From Chthonomonadaceae bacterium (GTDB lineage: Bacteria > Armatimonadota > Chthonomonadetes > Chthonomonadales > Chthonomonadaceae), in assembly GCA_025054835.1 (NCBI GenBank), contig JANWZQ010000056.1, forward strand, positions 20,539 to 84,538: a stretch of 64,000 nt of DNA. The letters run 5' to 3'. Positions 8,333 through 16,848 of this stretch are shown one piece after another. The notes below the pieces were generated by a model. The model did not search any database and was not told the origin of the DNA. It worked only from the letters and a program-made list of their open reading frames with translations. The stretch's first letter is position 1. Each line of letters opens with the position of its first letter. Position numbers and translations under genes: made by a program.

Positions 8333-9519
8333 TCGTCGTCTCCGTTCAGGGAGGCTACGGCCTGTCGCAGGACATCCACCAGATACGCAGTGCCTGCGAT
8401 GCCCCGTACACGCCCCAGATGTCCCAGCAGTTCACGTCGTGCTGCAAAGATCGTCGGGGTGCCCGGCAGGCGCAGGCGAAACTCTCCGTCACGGCTTCTT
8501 CCTCGTCGCTGGTACTCCAGGATCTGCTGAGCCAGATCCCCGAGCGCGTCATAAACGGCCAGTTCCTCCCGGGTGATCCGTCGCGGTAGCACGGTATCCA
8601 GCACATCGTTCAGGATGGCATGGGCCGCGATCCCGTCCGGGTCATCTCCCAGAGGGAGCGCAAAACGCAGGTAGCGACGCACATGTGTGTAGTCCGCACG
8701 TTGCCGGCCCTCCAGGGTGGCACCGGCCCGGATCACGTCCAGAAAGAGGTTCTCCCGACGTAGATCCGAGGAGAATAAACCGGAACGGCCCAGATGCGGA
8801 TCCTCCTGACACCGACGGTGGAACTCGCCCGAAATCCAGGACTCCACCAGCAGAACTCCCGGTGGGACTTCCATGCGTGCGCGGATCTGGGAGAGCTCAC
8901 GCACCTGATCCATATCGACCAGGGCCATGCGTGGAGGGTGTCCTTGCGTATGCAGATAGACGCGAGCGGTCTGGAAGCGGCCCCAGGGGGATGTTACTTC
9001 CGGCGGGGTGAAACGGAAGGCGATACGGCTCCATACCGCTTTCCACTCTTCTCCCTGTGGCGCTTGATTGGCCGTCAGGATGGCGGTGTGCAGGTCGGCA
9101 GGAAGCGGGTCCTGGTCTTTTACCTCGAACAAGCGCTCGTACAGGATAGTGTTCAGACTGCGGGCCAGCGCGACTGGCCCATCGGAAAACTCCTCCAGCA
9201 GTGCCAGATCACACTGCAGGATCCCATGTTCCGTGTTGTAGATCTGACGCCCTTCCTGCAAGTACGTGCTGGGGATCGGGGCACCGACCAGATGGTCTGG
9301 CATGGTGTAAGCGGTGATCTGCGTGCGAAAGACGCGTGCGTTGCGGATCGCACCAACGAACAACCGGGCGGGGTAAGACTTGCCCCGACCCGGTTTGCCA
9401 ACCAGCAGCATGTGCTGGCCAGTAAGCAGGGCCAGCTTGAACTGGTCGATACAGTCATCGTAACCAACCAGATGTTCCTTCAGAGTGTCCAGCGCCGTCG
9501 AGAAAGAGATATCGCTCAT
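8329..9519 (-). CDS. MoxR-family AAA+ ATPase
   Basis: The 396-residue protein has a Walker A motif GKPGRGKS at about residues 40-47, a Walker B-position sequence ALLEEFSDGP, a sensor-like AILTANQAP, and the MoxR arrangement LARSLNTILYERLFEV between them. The usual Walker B aspartate is replaced by glutamate. It is partner to the VWA protein by ATGA overlap. ATP-driven remodelling of a client through the VWA partner is the family expectation. A GAGGAG ribosome-binding site precedes the ATG at 9519. Confidence 0.85.
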   Translation of the reverse strand: MSDISFSTALDTLKEHLVGYDDCIDQFKLALLTGQHMLLVGKPGRGKSYPARLFVGAIRNARVFRTQITAYTMPDHLVGAPIPSTYLQEGRQIYNTEHGILQCDLALLEEFSDGPVALARSLNTILYERLFEVKDQDPLPADLHTAILTANQAPQGEEWKAVWSRIAFRFTPPEVTSPWGRFQTARVYLHTQGHPPRMALVDMDQVRELSQIRARMEVPPGVLLVESWISGEFHRRCQEDPHLGRSGLFSSDLRRENLFLDVIRAGATLEGRQRADYTHVRRYLRFALPLGDDPDGIAAHAILNDVLDTVLPRRITREELAVYDALGDLAQQILEYQRRGRSRDGEFRLRLPGTPTIFAARRELLGHLGRVRGIAGTAYLVDVLRQAVASLNGDDE

Positions 9520-9875
9520 GCCCGGGTTGCTCCTCTGCTGCAGTGCCCTGTCATGCTGTTGCTACGCCTGCTTTCACCGCAGATGCGACACGTATCTGGT
9601 TGTGGGCGCGCCGTTACGCCCACAAATTGGGTTACGGTATAGAGCGAAGAAATGGTTCGATCCGTGTGTCGCCAGGGGAGCCCGGTTCCGCCCCGAACCG
9701 GCAACAGAACGGGTGGATCCCATACCGTTGAAGGCTTTTTCGTTAGCTTATTTTTATTCTGTCAAACGAAAAATCCTTCCTTCTGCAGAAGGAAGGAAGT
9801 GAGATGCAAAACCGAACATAGATGGCCCGGTGAAAGGGACGTAAGCTCCGCACGTCTGTGCGCGTTGCCGTCAGG
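9520..9875. other. intergenic region with an inverted repeat
   Basis: No gene is visible in these 356 bases, which separate two minus-strand genes. At 9600-9625 lies a perfect 9-bp inverted repeat, TTGTGGGCG and CGCCCACAA, with an 8-base spacer. It sits about 80 bp upstream of the MoxR start and could be an operator for the MoxR/VWA pair. A terminator hairpin at 9775-9796 ends the upstream NHL-dockerin gene. Confidence 0.4.
9775..9796 (-). terminator. rho-independent terminator
   Basis: A 22-bp perfect palindrome, 9-bp arms CCTTCCTTC/GAAGGAAGG around TGCA, is followed on the minus strand by ATTTTTCGTTTG. It lies about 80 bp after the stop of the NHL-dockerin gene. Confidence 0.75.
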
Positions 9876-11153
9876 CTAGGGATCGCCTGCCATGTCAAAA
9901 TTGCGGATCAACAGATCCAGATCCAGCACATCGACAGCACCGTCGCAGTTGAAATCCGCGAGAGGGTCCCAGTGAGGCGCACCGGGCCCGGAGTCGAAAG
10001 CACGCAGCAGCATGTAGAAGTCCTGCATGTCGATGCGATTGTTGCCATCAGCATCGCCCGCATGCAGGTAGAACAGGCGGTCATGCACATTCTGCATCAG
10101 ATCGATCGGCAGGGTATGGCGCAACCACTTCACACCCTTGGCCGCGACATCGTAACGCCCGAAGGGAATATGCGCTATGTAAAAACGGCCGTCCGGGGCC
10201 GGTGTCACGACACGGGTGAACACAGAGCAGCCGAACAGAGGGCGAAACACAAAAGTGATCGGTACGTCGGCAGAAGACTGGCTCTCCTGCAGAACGATCC
10301 GGCCGGACAGCGAGAAGTGCAACCCTGCACCGGGCCGAAAAGCCAGATCCACCGGAGCATGCAACCCCCTTGCAAAGTCCCCGAGATCCGTGCCACCGGG
10401 TGAAAACCGGCGTACTGTCGAACCCCTCCCGTAACCGTAGTTGGCCACATACAGGCATCCATCAGGGCCAATGGCGATGCCACGTGGGTCCTGAATGCCA
10501 GTGGAGGCAAACACACCCAGATCCGTGCCATCCGGCGCGATGCGGCGAATCTGATTTCTGGCGGCACTGGCCACATACAGGTAACCGTCCGGGTCCAGAG
10601 CGAGCCCGGCAGGCGTGTGCACGTGAGCGAAAATTCTGTGCTCCCGTCCATCTGCTGAAATGCGGTATACCGAGTGTGTACCGTAGCTGGATACATAGAG
10701 ATTGCCCGCGCGATCGAAAGCCAGCGAGTCCGGTGTGGGAACAACGGCGAATACGCCCAGATAGTCTCCCTGAGGGGAGTAGCGCTGGATCGTATTGTCC
10801 CCTGCACAGCTGACGTACACATTGCCCTGAGCGTCCAGTGCGACGTCCAGTGGAATGTTCAGCCCGGTCAGGAAGTTGCCCTGATCACGACCGTTGGCGC
10901 AGAAAAGCCGGATGTTCTGTGTCTGCACGCCTGCAACGTAGAGATTGCCCGCGTGATCGAAGGCCATGCCGCAGAAACGGCTCACACCGGAGGTAGTGGC
11001 GAACGGCCCGACGCTCCTGCCGTCCGGAGTGAACTCCTGTGCGGTTCGGAAGAAATACTCTCCCACAACCAGGTTCTGTGCCCCGGACGCGGCAGTGATC
11101 AGCACCCAGATCAGGCTCCAGATCCCTTTGAGTACAGCAGGACGTACACGCAT
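9876..11153 (-). CDS. secreted NHL-repeat propeller protein with C-terminal dockerin-like domain
   Basis: The 425-residue product has a signal peptide ending near TAASGAQ. Residues 40-275 hold five or six NHL/SMP-30-like blades with repeated LAFDRAGNLYVSSYG-type strands. A beta module follows at about 280-350, then two EF-hand-like loops, DADGNNRIDMQDF and DFNCDGAVDVLDLD, ending in LIRNFDMAGDP. That tail is dockerin type I-like. A very similar beta module and tail end the LamG protein at 26240-27475. The protein is probably exported and surface-attached. The propeller ligand or substrate is unknown. The gene is monocistronic, with a terminator at 9775-9796. Confidence 0.8.
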   Translation of the reverse strand: MRVRPAVLKGIWSLIWVLITAASGAQNLVVGEYFFRTAQEFTPDGRSVGPFATTSGVSRFCGMAFDHAGNLYVAGVQTQNIRLFCANGRDQGNFLTGLNIPLDVALDAQGNVYVSCAGDNTIQRYSPQGDYLGVFAVVPTPDSLAFDRAGNLYVSSYGTHSVYRISADGREHRIFAHVHTPAGLALDPDGYLYVASAARNQIRRIAPDGTDLGVFASTGIQDPRGIAIGPDGCLYVANYGYGRGSTVRRFSPGGTDLGDFARGLHAPVDLAFRPGAGLHFSLSGRIVLQESQSSADVPITFVFRPLFGCSVFTRVVTPAPDGRFYIAHIPFGRYDVAAKGVKWLRHTLPIDLMQNVHDRLFYLHAGDADGNNRIDMQDFYMLLRAFDSGPGAPHWDPLADFNCDGAVDVLDLDLLIRNFDMAGDP

Positions 11154-11441
11154 GTGTTGCTATCTGACCTCCGTTTCCCTTCAACAGGTGTGTTCTCCAG
11201 TACACCTGTGCGACGCGCAGCAGGTGCCGCAGGCAGGCACCGCACAATGCAAGTATTCCGCGACCGCTTGCAGGACTCTGCCCGTGTTGTCCTCAGGAAA
11301 GGAAGCAAAGCAACAGATCCCGATGTTCTACCAGATAGAGCAGGAATGGCCGTGAGAATCTAGGAAGAGGTCGAACGTGACAGATTGTTGTGTTGCGCCG
11401 GGTCGAAGATAGCACCATGAGCCGCATTGTTTTCGCAGACT

Positions 11442-12077
11442 ATGTCCGTTGAATTTCCAGCGTCTCCTGGCGATATCCAGCGCACGCGCAGGCGCTCCCG
11501 ATGGCGTCGCTTCCTGAGATGGGTCATCGTACCGGGCATTGCTGGCGTGCTGCTGACCCTGCGCCCCGGAGTCGGGCCCCGGGAGGATCCTCTCCCCATG
11601 CCCTACCCCTACATCCCTTCGCCCAACTACGACGACCGGCCGGAAGGCGTTACGGTCAACTGTGTGGTGTTGCACGCGACAGTGGAGCCAACAGTGCAGG
11701 GAACCATCAACATCTTTCTGGACCCGGCAAAGCGGGTCTCGGCCCACTTCATTGTGGGCAAAGAGGGGCAGGTGATCCAGATGGTCCCTGTGGAGAAGCG
11801 CGCGTGGCATGCTGGACCGTCAGAGCTGGATGGGAAACCGGCCGTCAATGACTACAGTGTCGGGATCGAGATGGTCAATCGTAACGACGGAGTGGACCCT
11901 TACCCGGAGGTGCAGATGCAGGCGGTAGCCGGGATCATCCGGTTTGTACGTTCCCGGTACGTCATTCCCGATGAGCGCATTGTCTCTCACGCTACAGTAG
12001 CCCGGCCTGCAGGGCGTAAGACCGACCCGCGCAACTTCGATTTGGATCGATTGCGCCGGCTGGCTCGCATTCCCTGA
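11442..12077 (+). CDS. N-acetylmuramoyl-L-alanine amidase (amidase_2)
   Basis: The enzyme cleaves the amide bond between N-acetylmuramic acid and the stem peptide. The zinc ligands are visible: histidine in VVLHATVEP, histidine in VSHATVARPAGRKTDP, and the usual IEMVN and FIVGKEGQV motifs of the amidase_2 (PGRP-like) fold. A strongly basic stretch (RTRRRSRWRRFLRW) precedes one hydrophobic segment, WVIVPGIAGVLLTL, so the protein is likely anchored in the inner membrane with the catalytic domain outside. The start is uncertain; I use the ATG at 11442, with a TTG at 11427 as alternative and no clear ribosome-binding site for either. The gene is divergent from the NHL-dockerin gene. Confidence 0.88.
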   Translation: MSVEFPASPGDIQRTRRRSRWRRFLRWVIVPGIAGVLLTLRPGVGPREDPLPMPYPYIPSPNYDDRPEGVTVNCVVLHATVEPTVQGTINIFLDPAKRVSAHFIVGKEGQVIQMVPVEKRAWHAGPSELDGKPAVNDYSVGIEMVNRNDGVDPYPEVQMQAVAGIIRFVRSRYVIPDERIVSHATVARPAGRKTDPRNFDLDRLRRLARIP

Positions 12078-12386
12078 TCACCGGTGATGTCGTGACATGG
12101 GACCCGTGCAGGGAGCTGAGTTCAGCACGCAATGTGCGAGAGCCACAGGCCTGGAACTGGATCTGGCTCCCTGCTATTGAGCGGCTGACCGGTCGGTGCG
12201 CGAGCAAGCTGCTGGCTCTGTCAACTGCACCCTCCCGTTATTTCTGACCGGTAAGTATTTGGAAACCGGCCGATGCCTGCTACATGTTGCCACCCGGCAG
12301 GGGCGAATGTCTGTACAGGTGATCTCGCTTACCGGAGCGTTGCGGGAGCGGTTAAGAGAAGCATAGTTGCAGGAGGTGATAACGCA
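12078..12386. other. intergenic stretch
   Basis: No gene is supported here. The 12-bp palindrome ATCACCGGTGAT at 12077-12088 overlaps the amidase stop codon but has no T tract. The frame of the downstream dioxygenase extends upstream to 12273 without a ribosome-binding site. I see no clear promoter. Confidence 0.3.
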
Positions 12387-13061
12387 ATGCAGGCACTACG
12401 TCACGAGGGGCATTCTCGCCGCCGTTTTCTGACACAGATGGCTTCCGGAGTCCTGATGTGCGTGACGGCACAGGCTTTTGCCGATGAGCTGGTACGCACA
12501 CCCGCGCAGACCGAGGGACCGTTCTACCCGGACCGGTTGCCACTGGACACAGACAATGACCTGCTGATCATCAACGACAACCTGACTCCGGCCGTCGGGG
12601 TGGTTACCTATCTGAGTGGACGTGTGCTGGATGCGAAGGGCGACCCGATCCGTGGGGCAGTCGTTGAGATCTGGCAGGTAGACAATGAAGGATCCTACAT
12701 CCACTCCAGCGGGGCCAACCGTCAGAACCAGGGCCGCCGTGATCGCAATTTCCAGGGGTTCGGCCGGTTCACTACCGGTGCATCCGGTGAGTACCTGTTC
12801 CGGACCATCAAGCCAGTGCCCTATCCCGGGCGCACGCCGCATATCCATGTGGCGGTCAAAATCAAGGGCCATGAGAAGTTCACCACGCAGTGCTACGTCC
12901 GGGGGGAACCACGCAATGAACGAGACGGCATTCTGCGTAGTATCCGGGATCCGAAACAACGGGAGTCAGTCATTGTATCGTTCACACCATTGCCCGGATC
13001 CCGTATAGGAGAACTGACAGCACGCTTCGATATCGTCATGGGGTTTACCCCGTCCATGTAG
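12387..13061 (+). CDS. Tat-exported intradiol ring-cleavage dioxygenase
   Basis: The 224-residue protein belongs to the protocatechuate 3,4-dioxygenase/catechol 1,2-dioxygenase superfamily, which cleaves catechols with non-haem Fe(III). The core motifs are WQVDNEGSYIH, GEYLFRTIKPVPYPGRTPHIHV and a closing GELTARFDIV. The tyrosine in PYPGR and the two histidines in PHIHV match iron ligands. The N-terminus has a twin-arginine signal, HSRRRFLTQMASG, so export occurs after folding, as known for some secreted lignin- or humic-active relatives. AGGAGGTGAT lies 6 bases before the ATG at 12387, which rules out the longer frame. The substrate is unknown. Confidence 0.88.
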   Translation: MQALRHEGHSRRRFLTQMASGVLMCVTAQAFADELVRTPAQTEGPFYPDRLPLDTDNDLLIINDNLTPAVGVVTYLSGRVLDAKGDPIRGAVVEIWQVDNEGSYIHSSGANRQNQGRRDRNFQGFGRFTTGASGEYLFRTIKPVPYPGRTPHIHVAVKIKGHEKFTTQCYVRGEPRNERDGILRSIRDPKQRESVIVSFTPLPGSRIGELTARFDIVMGFTPSM

Positions 13062-13081
13062 GCGGCCCTGCGTGAGATCGG

Positions 13082-13465
13082 TCAGCGCCCCGGTTCTGGA
13101 GGAGCAGAGTACATCTCAATCAGGTAGCCGTCCGGGTCTGTGAAGAAGAGTTGCATCGCGCCATCCGGTCGGGGAGCCGGACCCCGGAAACCGGTAACTC
13201 CACGAGCTTCCAGTTCGGCTCTGGCAGCAAAAGGGTCGTCAATGCGGAGCGCGAAGTGATGGTGGCGACGTTCGGCCTGCTGCAGAGACGGGTCGTGAAT
13301 CAAATGCAACTCCTGATCCCCCAGTGCATACCATGCGCCGGGAAAATCGAAGGCAGGACGGGGAATGCGAGGTAACCCCAGAACGTGCTCGTAAAAGTGC
13401 ATGGACGCGTCCAGGTCACGGACATGGATTGCGACATGATTGAGTTCGTGAATGCGAATGGGCAT
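13082..13465 (-). CDS. VOC-family (glyoxalase-like) protein
   Basis: The 127-residue protein is one complete vicinal oxygen chelate unit of paired beta-alpha-beta-beta-beta modules. Metal-ligand-like residues occur at HVAIHVRD (N-terminus), LHLIHD (middle), HHFALRIDD, and LIEMYS near the end. The family includes glyoxalase I, ring-cleaving dioxygenases and resistance proteins. The motif FFTDPDGYLIEM is typical but does not define the substrate. AGGAGACATCC precedes the ATG. The gene converges on the intradiol dioxygenase, leaving 20 bp between the stops; an aromatic-metabolism link is possible but unproven. Confidence 0.82.
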   Translation of the reverse strand: MPIRIHELNHVAIHVRDLDASMHFYEHVLGLPRIPRPAFDFPGAWYALGDQELHLIHDPSLQQAERRHHHFALRIDDPFAARAELEARGVTGFRGPAPRPDGAMQLFFTDPDGYLIEMYSAPPEPGR

Positions 13466-13666
13466 GCCGGGATGTCTCCTGAGAGGACTGCCTCAGGTTT
13501 CACGCTCGAGAGTGGAATTTCCTCTGCCGTCATGCGTGAAGGCCGTCTTCCTCCCGGGAACTCTGCAGCACGTGGCCTGCGTCCAGAAACAGGTGGCGCG
13601 TGCACTGAGGGCTACCGGGGAACAGGCGTGCGCCGTGTGAGCCCAACACACAGGGGAGGTTGACCG

Positions 13667-14767
13667 ATGCAGAATATCTTTTCCGTTGCAATGGCCCGAT
13701 GGATGCTCGCACCCGTGCTGTGCGGGGCATTGACTGGGGTGGTAGCGAGGGCAGACGCTGCGCAGCAAGATCGCCCGCGTCAGGTCGTTCTGGAGGAGGG
13801 GACCGTGCTGCCGGTTCTGCTGGAAACCCCGTTATCCTCCAACAAGTCCCGCAAGGGAGACCGTTTCACAGCTGTGGTTCGGACTTCCGAACGGACTACC
13901 TATCTGGGCCTGCCACAGGGGACCCGACTGGAGGGCGTGGTGGTGGAAGCGACTCCGAAACGCGACAACAAGACGCCCGGCATTCTGGACATCGAATTTC
14001 AGCGCCTGCGCATGCCCAACGGCGATTCTTATGAGGTTGTAACCTCGCTGATCCCGTTGGACGAGAAAAGCGTGGAAACGCAGGAAGACGGTCGGATCGT
14101 AGCTAGGCCCGGGCGCAAACGCGAGCACTGGAAGTACGTAGGCTATGGTGCAGCTGCGGGCGCGTTGTTCTCGATCCTCGGCAACCGCGGGCGGATCACC
14201 ATCGAGAACCTGCTGCTGGGGGGGCTGGCCGGGCTGGGGGCTGGCCAGATCCTCCGGGGCCCTCAGGAGGCGCGGGACGTTCAGCTGAAGCCCGGTACCG
14301 AAATCGGTCTGCGTCTGGAAAAGCCGTTGCGCTTCCGGCCATTGAACGAGGATGAGATCCCGGACGAGGATCGCGCACCTCTGACTCCCACCAGAGAAGA
14401 CTCTGACGTGGAGTTCGGTGTGATGGTCCGAGAGCGGAATGTGATCTTCGGCTCCCGAAATAAGCCCTTCCGTGCAGGGGACACATGGATGTTGCCCGTA
14501 CGTCCGATGCTGGATGCCATGGGCTACCAGAGCCGGTACACAGAGAGCACACGCACCCTGCAGGTCATCGACGGGGATCGCCGGGTGCGTGCAACGGTAG
14601 GCAGCCGCATCGTGGTACTTGGCGATGGTTCCCGGCGACAGATAGGTCGTCCCCTGCAAATGATCAATGGAGAGCTGATGGCACCGGCACAGTTCTATGA
14701 GGTCGTTTCCCGCATGAAAGCTCGCTATGATGAGGCCACCAATACCCTGGTGTTCGACACAGATTAG
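13667..14767 (+). CDS. secreted protein with copper-amine-oxidase-N-like C-terminal domain
   Basis: The 366-residue product has a signal peptide (cleavage near ARADAAQQ). Residues 40-125 form a beta-rich domain with GTVLPVLLETPLSSNKSRKG, a pattern seen in uncharacterised secreted proteins where such sequence controls release or shielding. A small glycine-rich hydrophobic part follows (YGAAAGALFSILG, LLLGGLAGLGAG). Residues 255-366 resemble the copper amine oxidase N-terminal stalk domain (PF07833): WMLPVRPMLDAMGYQ, TRTLQVIDGDRRV, MAPAQFYEVVSRM and ending TNTLVFDTD. These domains bind other envelope components rather than copper. GGGGAGG precedes the ATG. Confidence 0.72.
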   Translation: MQNIFSVAMARWMLAPVLCGALTGVVARADAAQQDRPRQVVLEEGTVLPVLLETPLSSNKSRKGDRFTAVVRTSERTTYLGLPQGTRLEGVVVEATPKRDNKTPGILDIEFQRLRMPNGDSYEVVTSLIPLDEKSVETQEDGRIVARPGRKREHWKYVGYGAAAGALFSILGNRGRITIENLLLGGLAGLGAGQILRGPQEARDVQLKPGTEIGLRLEKPLRFRPLNEDEIPDEDRAPLTPTREDSDVEFGVMVRERNVIFGSRNKPFRAGDTWMLPVRPMLDAMGYQSRYTESTRTLQVIDGDRRVRATVGSRIVVLGDGSRRQIGRPLQMINGELMAPAQFYEVVSRMKARYDEATNTLVFDTD

Positions 14768-14795
14768 ACAGCAGCAGAATCGACGGAGACCGCAC

Positions 14796-14828
14796 ACGGG
14801 GTGCAGAGATCATAGGCCTGCACCCCGT
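14796..14828 (+). terminator. hairpin terminator after the 13667 gene
   Basis: Arms ACGGGGTGCAG and CTGCACCCCGT (11 bp, 11-base loop) lie 29 bp after the stop. The following TTCGCCTGT is only weakly U-rich, so termination may be partial. Confidence 0.55.
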
Positions 14829-14916
14829 TCGCCTGTCATATAGAAATTGGTGCATCACGTTCCACGGTATGTCACGTTACAGAATGGCAGAATGTGCTGG
14901 AGGAGTGAAGAATAGC

Positions 14917-15933
14917 ATGCGATACCGTTGTGATCGATGCACAACCGGATGGTGCTCCCGGGCGTGGTTCCTGATGATACTGATGCTTGCCGTGGGAATG
15001 CCGGCCTGTGCGAAAAGTCTGCTCCCGGCCTTTCAGGATCGGCCACCGGTGTGGGCCGTGGGCACCTTTCGTGGTGTGAACCGCAAATACCGGAACCATG
15101 TGGAGGTAACCATCACGGATCGCGGGGAGGTGCGTGTGCGCACCACAGATGAGCGGGGAAATACGTCACGCGCCGAAGGGGGCTTCCGGGGAGAACGTAT
15201 TACGGTGGACAACAATACGTACCGCGTGGAGCAGATCTTCCGGGGGATCCGGATCGTGCAGGAGAACGACCCTGCCAACTGGATGAACCTGAGTCGGATC
15301 TCCGGAGAAGGCGGTTACGGGGAACTGCCAGCTCGTGGCGATCACGGCGACGAACTCTACTATCGGCGGCCACCCGTCTGGGCGTTGGGGACTTTCCGGG
15401 GTTACAACCGGAAGTATCAGAATGACGTCGAGCTGACCCTCAGCAGCAATGGCCGGGTCACCGCCCGGTTGACGGAGATCAGCGGGCGCGTCACCCGGCA
15501 GAGCGGGCAGTGGCGCAACGGCCGGATTGAGCTGGGCAGTCGCGTCTTCGATGTCGAGCGGTCCGGAGACGGTATGGTGCTGACCGAAGTCGGGGATCGC
15601 TCCCATCGGATCCTGCTGACGCGTGGGAACGCGCTCCCATGGGGAGAGGAGGAAGGGGATTTTGGACGCCCGCCGGCCTGGCTGGTCGGTACGTTCGAGG
15701 CATACAACGAGGAGCAGAACTGCCGGGTTGAAATGACAGTGGACCGTAATGGCCGGGTAACGACCCGGGTAATCCAGACCAGTGGGCGCGTATCGACCCT
15801 GCGCGGTATTTACCGGCATGACCGTATTGAGCAGGACGGCAAGCGCTATGAAGTAAGCCGGGTGCCTCGCGGGGTCATCCTGACCGAGGTAGGCAATCGG
15901 TGGAGGCGTTACACCTACCGCCGGGTTGACTGA
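14917..15933 (+). CDS. secreted protein with three internal repeats (PPxWxxGTFxxxN)
   Basis: The ATG at 14917 with GGAGGAG about 10 bases upstream gives 338 residues. A signal peptide contains MILMLAVGMPACA. Three homologous units of about 80-90 residues follow, each opening with a line like RPPVWAVGTFRGVNRKY, RPPVWALGTFRGYNRKY or RPPAWLVGTFEAYNEEQ. Each continues with VEMTVDRNGRVTTRVI-type strands and closes in a YEVSRVPRGVILTEVGNR-type strand pair. The repeats look like small beta-barrel or META/OB-like units. I do not recognise the family. Another ATG at 14869 is in frame but has no ribosome-binding site. A strong terminator follows. Confidence 0.7.
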   Translation: MRYRCDRCTTGWCSRAWFLMILMLAVGMPACAKSLLPAFQDRPPVWAVGTFRGVNRKYRNHVEVTITDRGEVRVRTTDERGNTSRAEGGFRGERITVDNNTYRVEQIFRGIRIVQENDPANWMNLSRISGEGGYGELPARGDHGDELYYRRPPVWALGTFRGYNRKYQNDVELTLSSNGRVTARLTEISGRVTRQSGQWRNGRIELGSRVFDVERSGDGMVLTEVGDRSHRILLTRGNALPWGEEEGDFGRPPAWLVGTFEAYNEEQNCRVEMTVDRNGRVTTRVIQTSGRVSTLRGIYRHDRIEQDGKRYEVSRVPRGVILTEVGNRWRRYTYRRVD

Positions 15934-15962
15934 TCTGACGCGTCACGAATGTTCGGTCAAGG

Positions 15963-15989
15963 GGCCTTCCCCGTATTACGGGGAAGGCC
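15963..15989 (+). terminator. rho-independent terminator
   Basis: Twelve-bp arms GGCCTTCCCCGT and ACGGGGAAGGCC enclose ATT and are followed by TTTTC. It ends the triple-repeat protein gene 29 bp after its stop. Confidence 0.85.
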
Positions 15990-16155
15990 TTTTCTGGTGT
16001 TTAGATCATCTGCGCTGACAGGTGACACAGAGGAAAACGGGGCGGAGATACGCAACATCATCCTGCCTGTGTGCTGCACGGAGCATGCGTGCGTGCTGCG
16101 TTTCAGAGACATGCCTGTGCGCGACACATGACTTTGTGGTGGTGAAGGAGGAAAG

Positions 16156-16569
16156 ATGAAACTCTGGTTTCGTGTTCTGGCAGTAGTGCTCTGCCTTGGA
16201 GGCATTGGAACTGTGGGGGCACAGGAGGAGGCTCCCGGCATTGTGGCTGTGGGGGGCGAGTTCCTGATGCGCATCCGTACCAGAGGCTCCGATCCCAGCA
16301 TCGAGGCACGTGTGGATCGGATTAATGAACGCCTGGTGCCCATACTCTCCATACAGGACCTGAAGGAGGAGGACGTGCGCATCGAGCCTTTCGGCAAAAC
16401 ACGCTACCGGATTATGGTACGCAAACGGTTTCTCGTGGACGTTTTCCCCGAGGATGGACGCGCCAACGGCGTTTCAACCAGACAGCAGGCAGAGATCTGG
16501 GCGAAGCGCCTGCGCTACGTTCTCCCCCGCGTGAACTACCAGTTCAACCCGAACATCCAGAACGGGTGA
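16156..16569 (+). CDS. small secreted protein of unknown function
   Basis: The 137-residue product has a signal peptide ending near VGAQEE. The rest, with IRTRGSDPSIEARVDRINER and later GVSTRQQAEIWAKRLRYVL, resembles the periplasmic N-terminal region seen ahead of some MscS-type channels in cyanobacteria and others. The likeness lies in a sequence pattern that I recall, not one I aligned. Here the domain stands alone without a channel. AGGAGGAAAG precedes the ATG. No enzyme motif is visible. Confidence 0.65.
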   Translation: MKLWFRVLAVVLCLGGIGTVGAQEEAPGIVAVGGEFLMRIRTRGSDPSIEARVDRINERLVPILSIQDLKEEDVRIEPFGKTRYRIMVRKRFLVDVFPEDGRANGVSTRQQAEIWAKRLRYVLPRVNYQFNPNIQNG

Positions 16570-16848
16570 TCGCCGCCCTCGATCTCCGGCAGGGAAGGGC
16601 GTGGTCAGCGCTCTTCCTCTGTCCCGGGTATTGCGCAGGTGCAGATCAGGGGAAGGGGCACGATTCGATGACGGTATCTGCCGCATACGGCCCGGCCCCG
16701 GGTGCTTCTGCTGTTGCTGCCCGATATATCGCAAGAAGCCATGTCCGCATAGGAACGAAAGGAACCCGATAGCGGGAACAGAGGCACTGCCCTCTGGTAG
16801 TATCTAACGGAAACGGCATGCAGTTGTGCAACGAGGAGTGGGAACACT

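Noticed and set aside
9600..9625. The inverted repeat as a terminator
   Set aside because: It is not followed by a T run on either strand and sits upstream of a gene, so an operator or chance is more likely.
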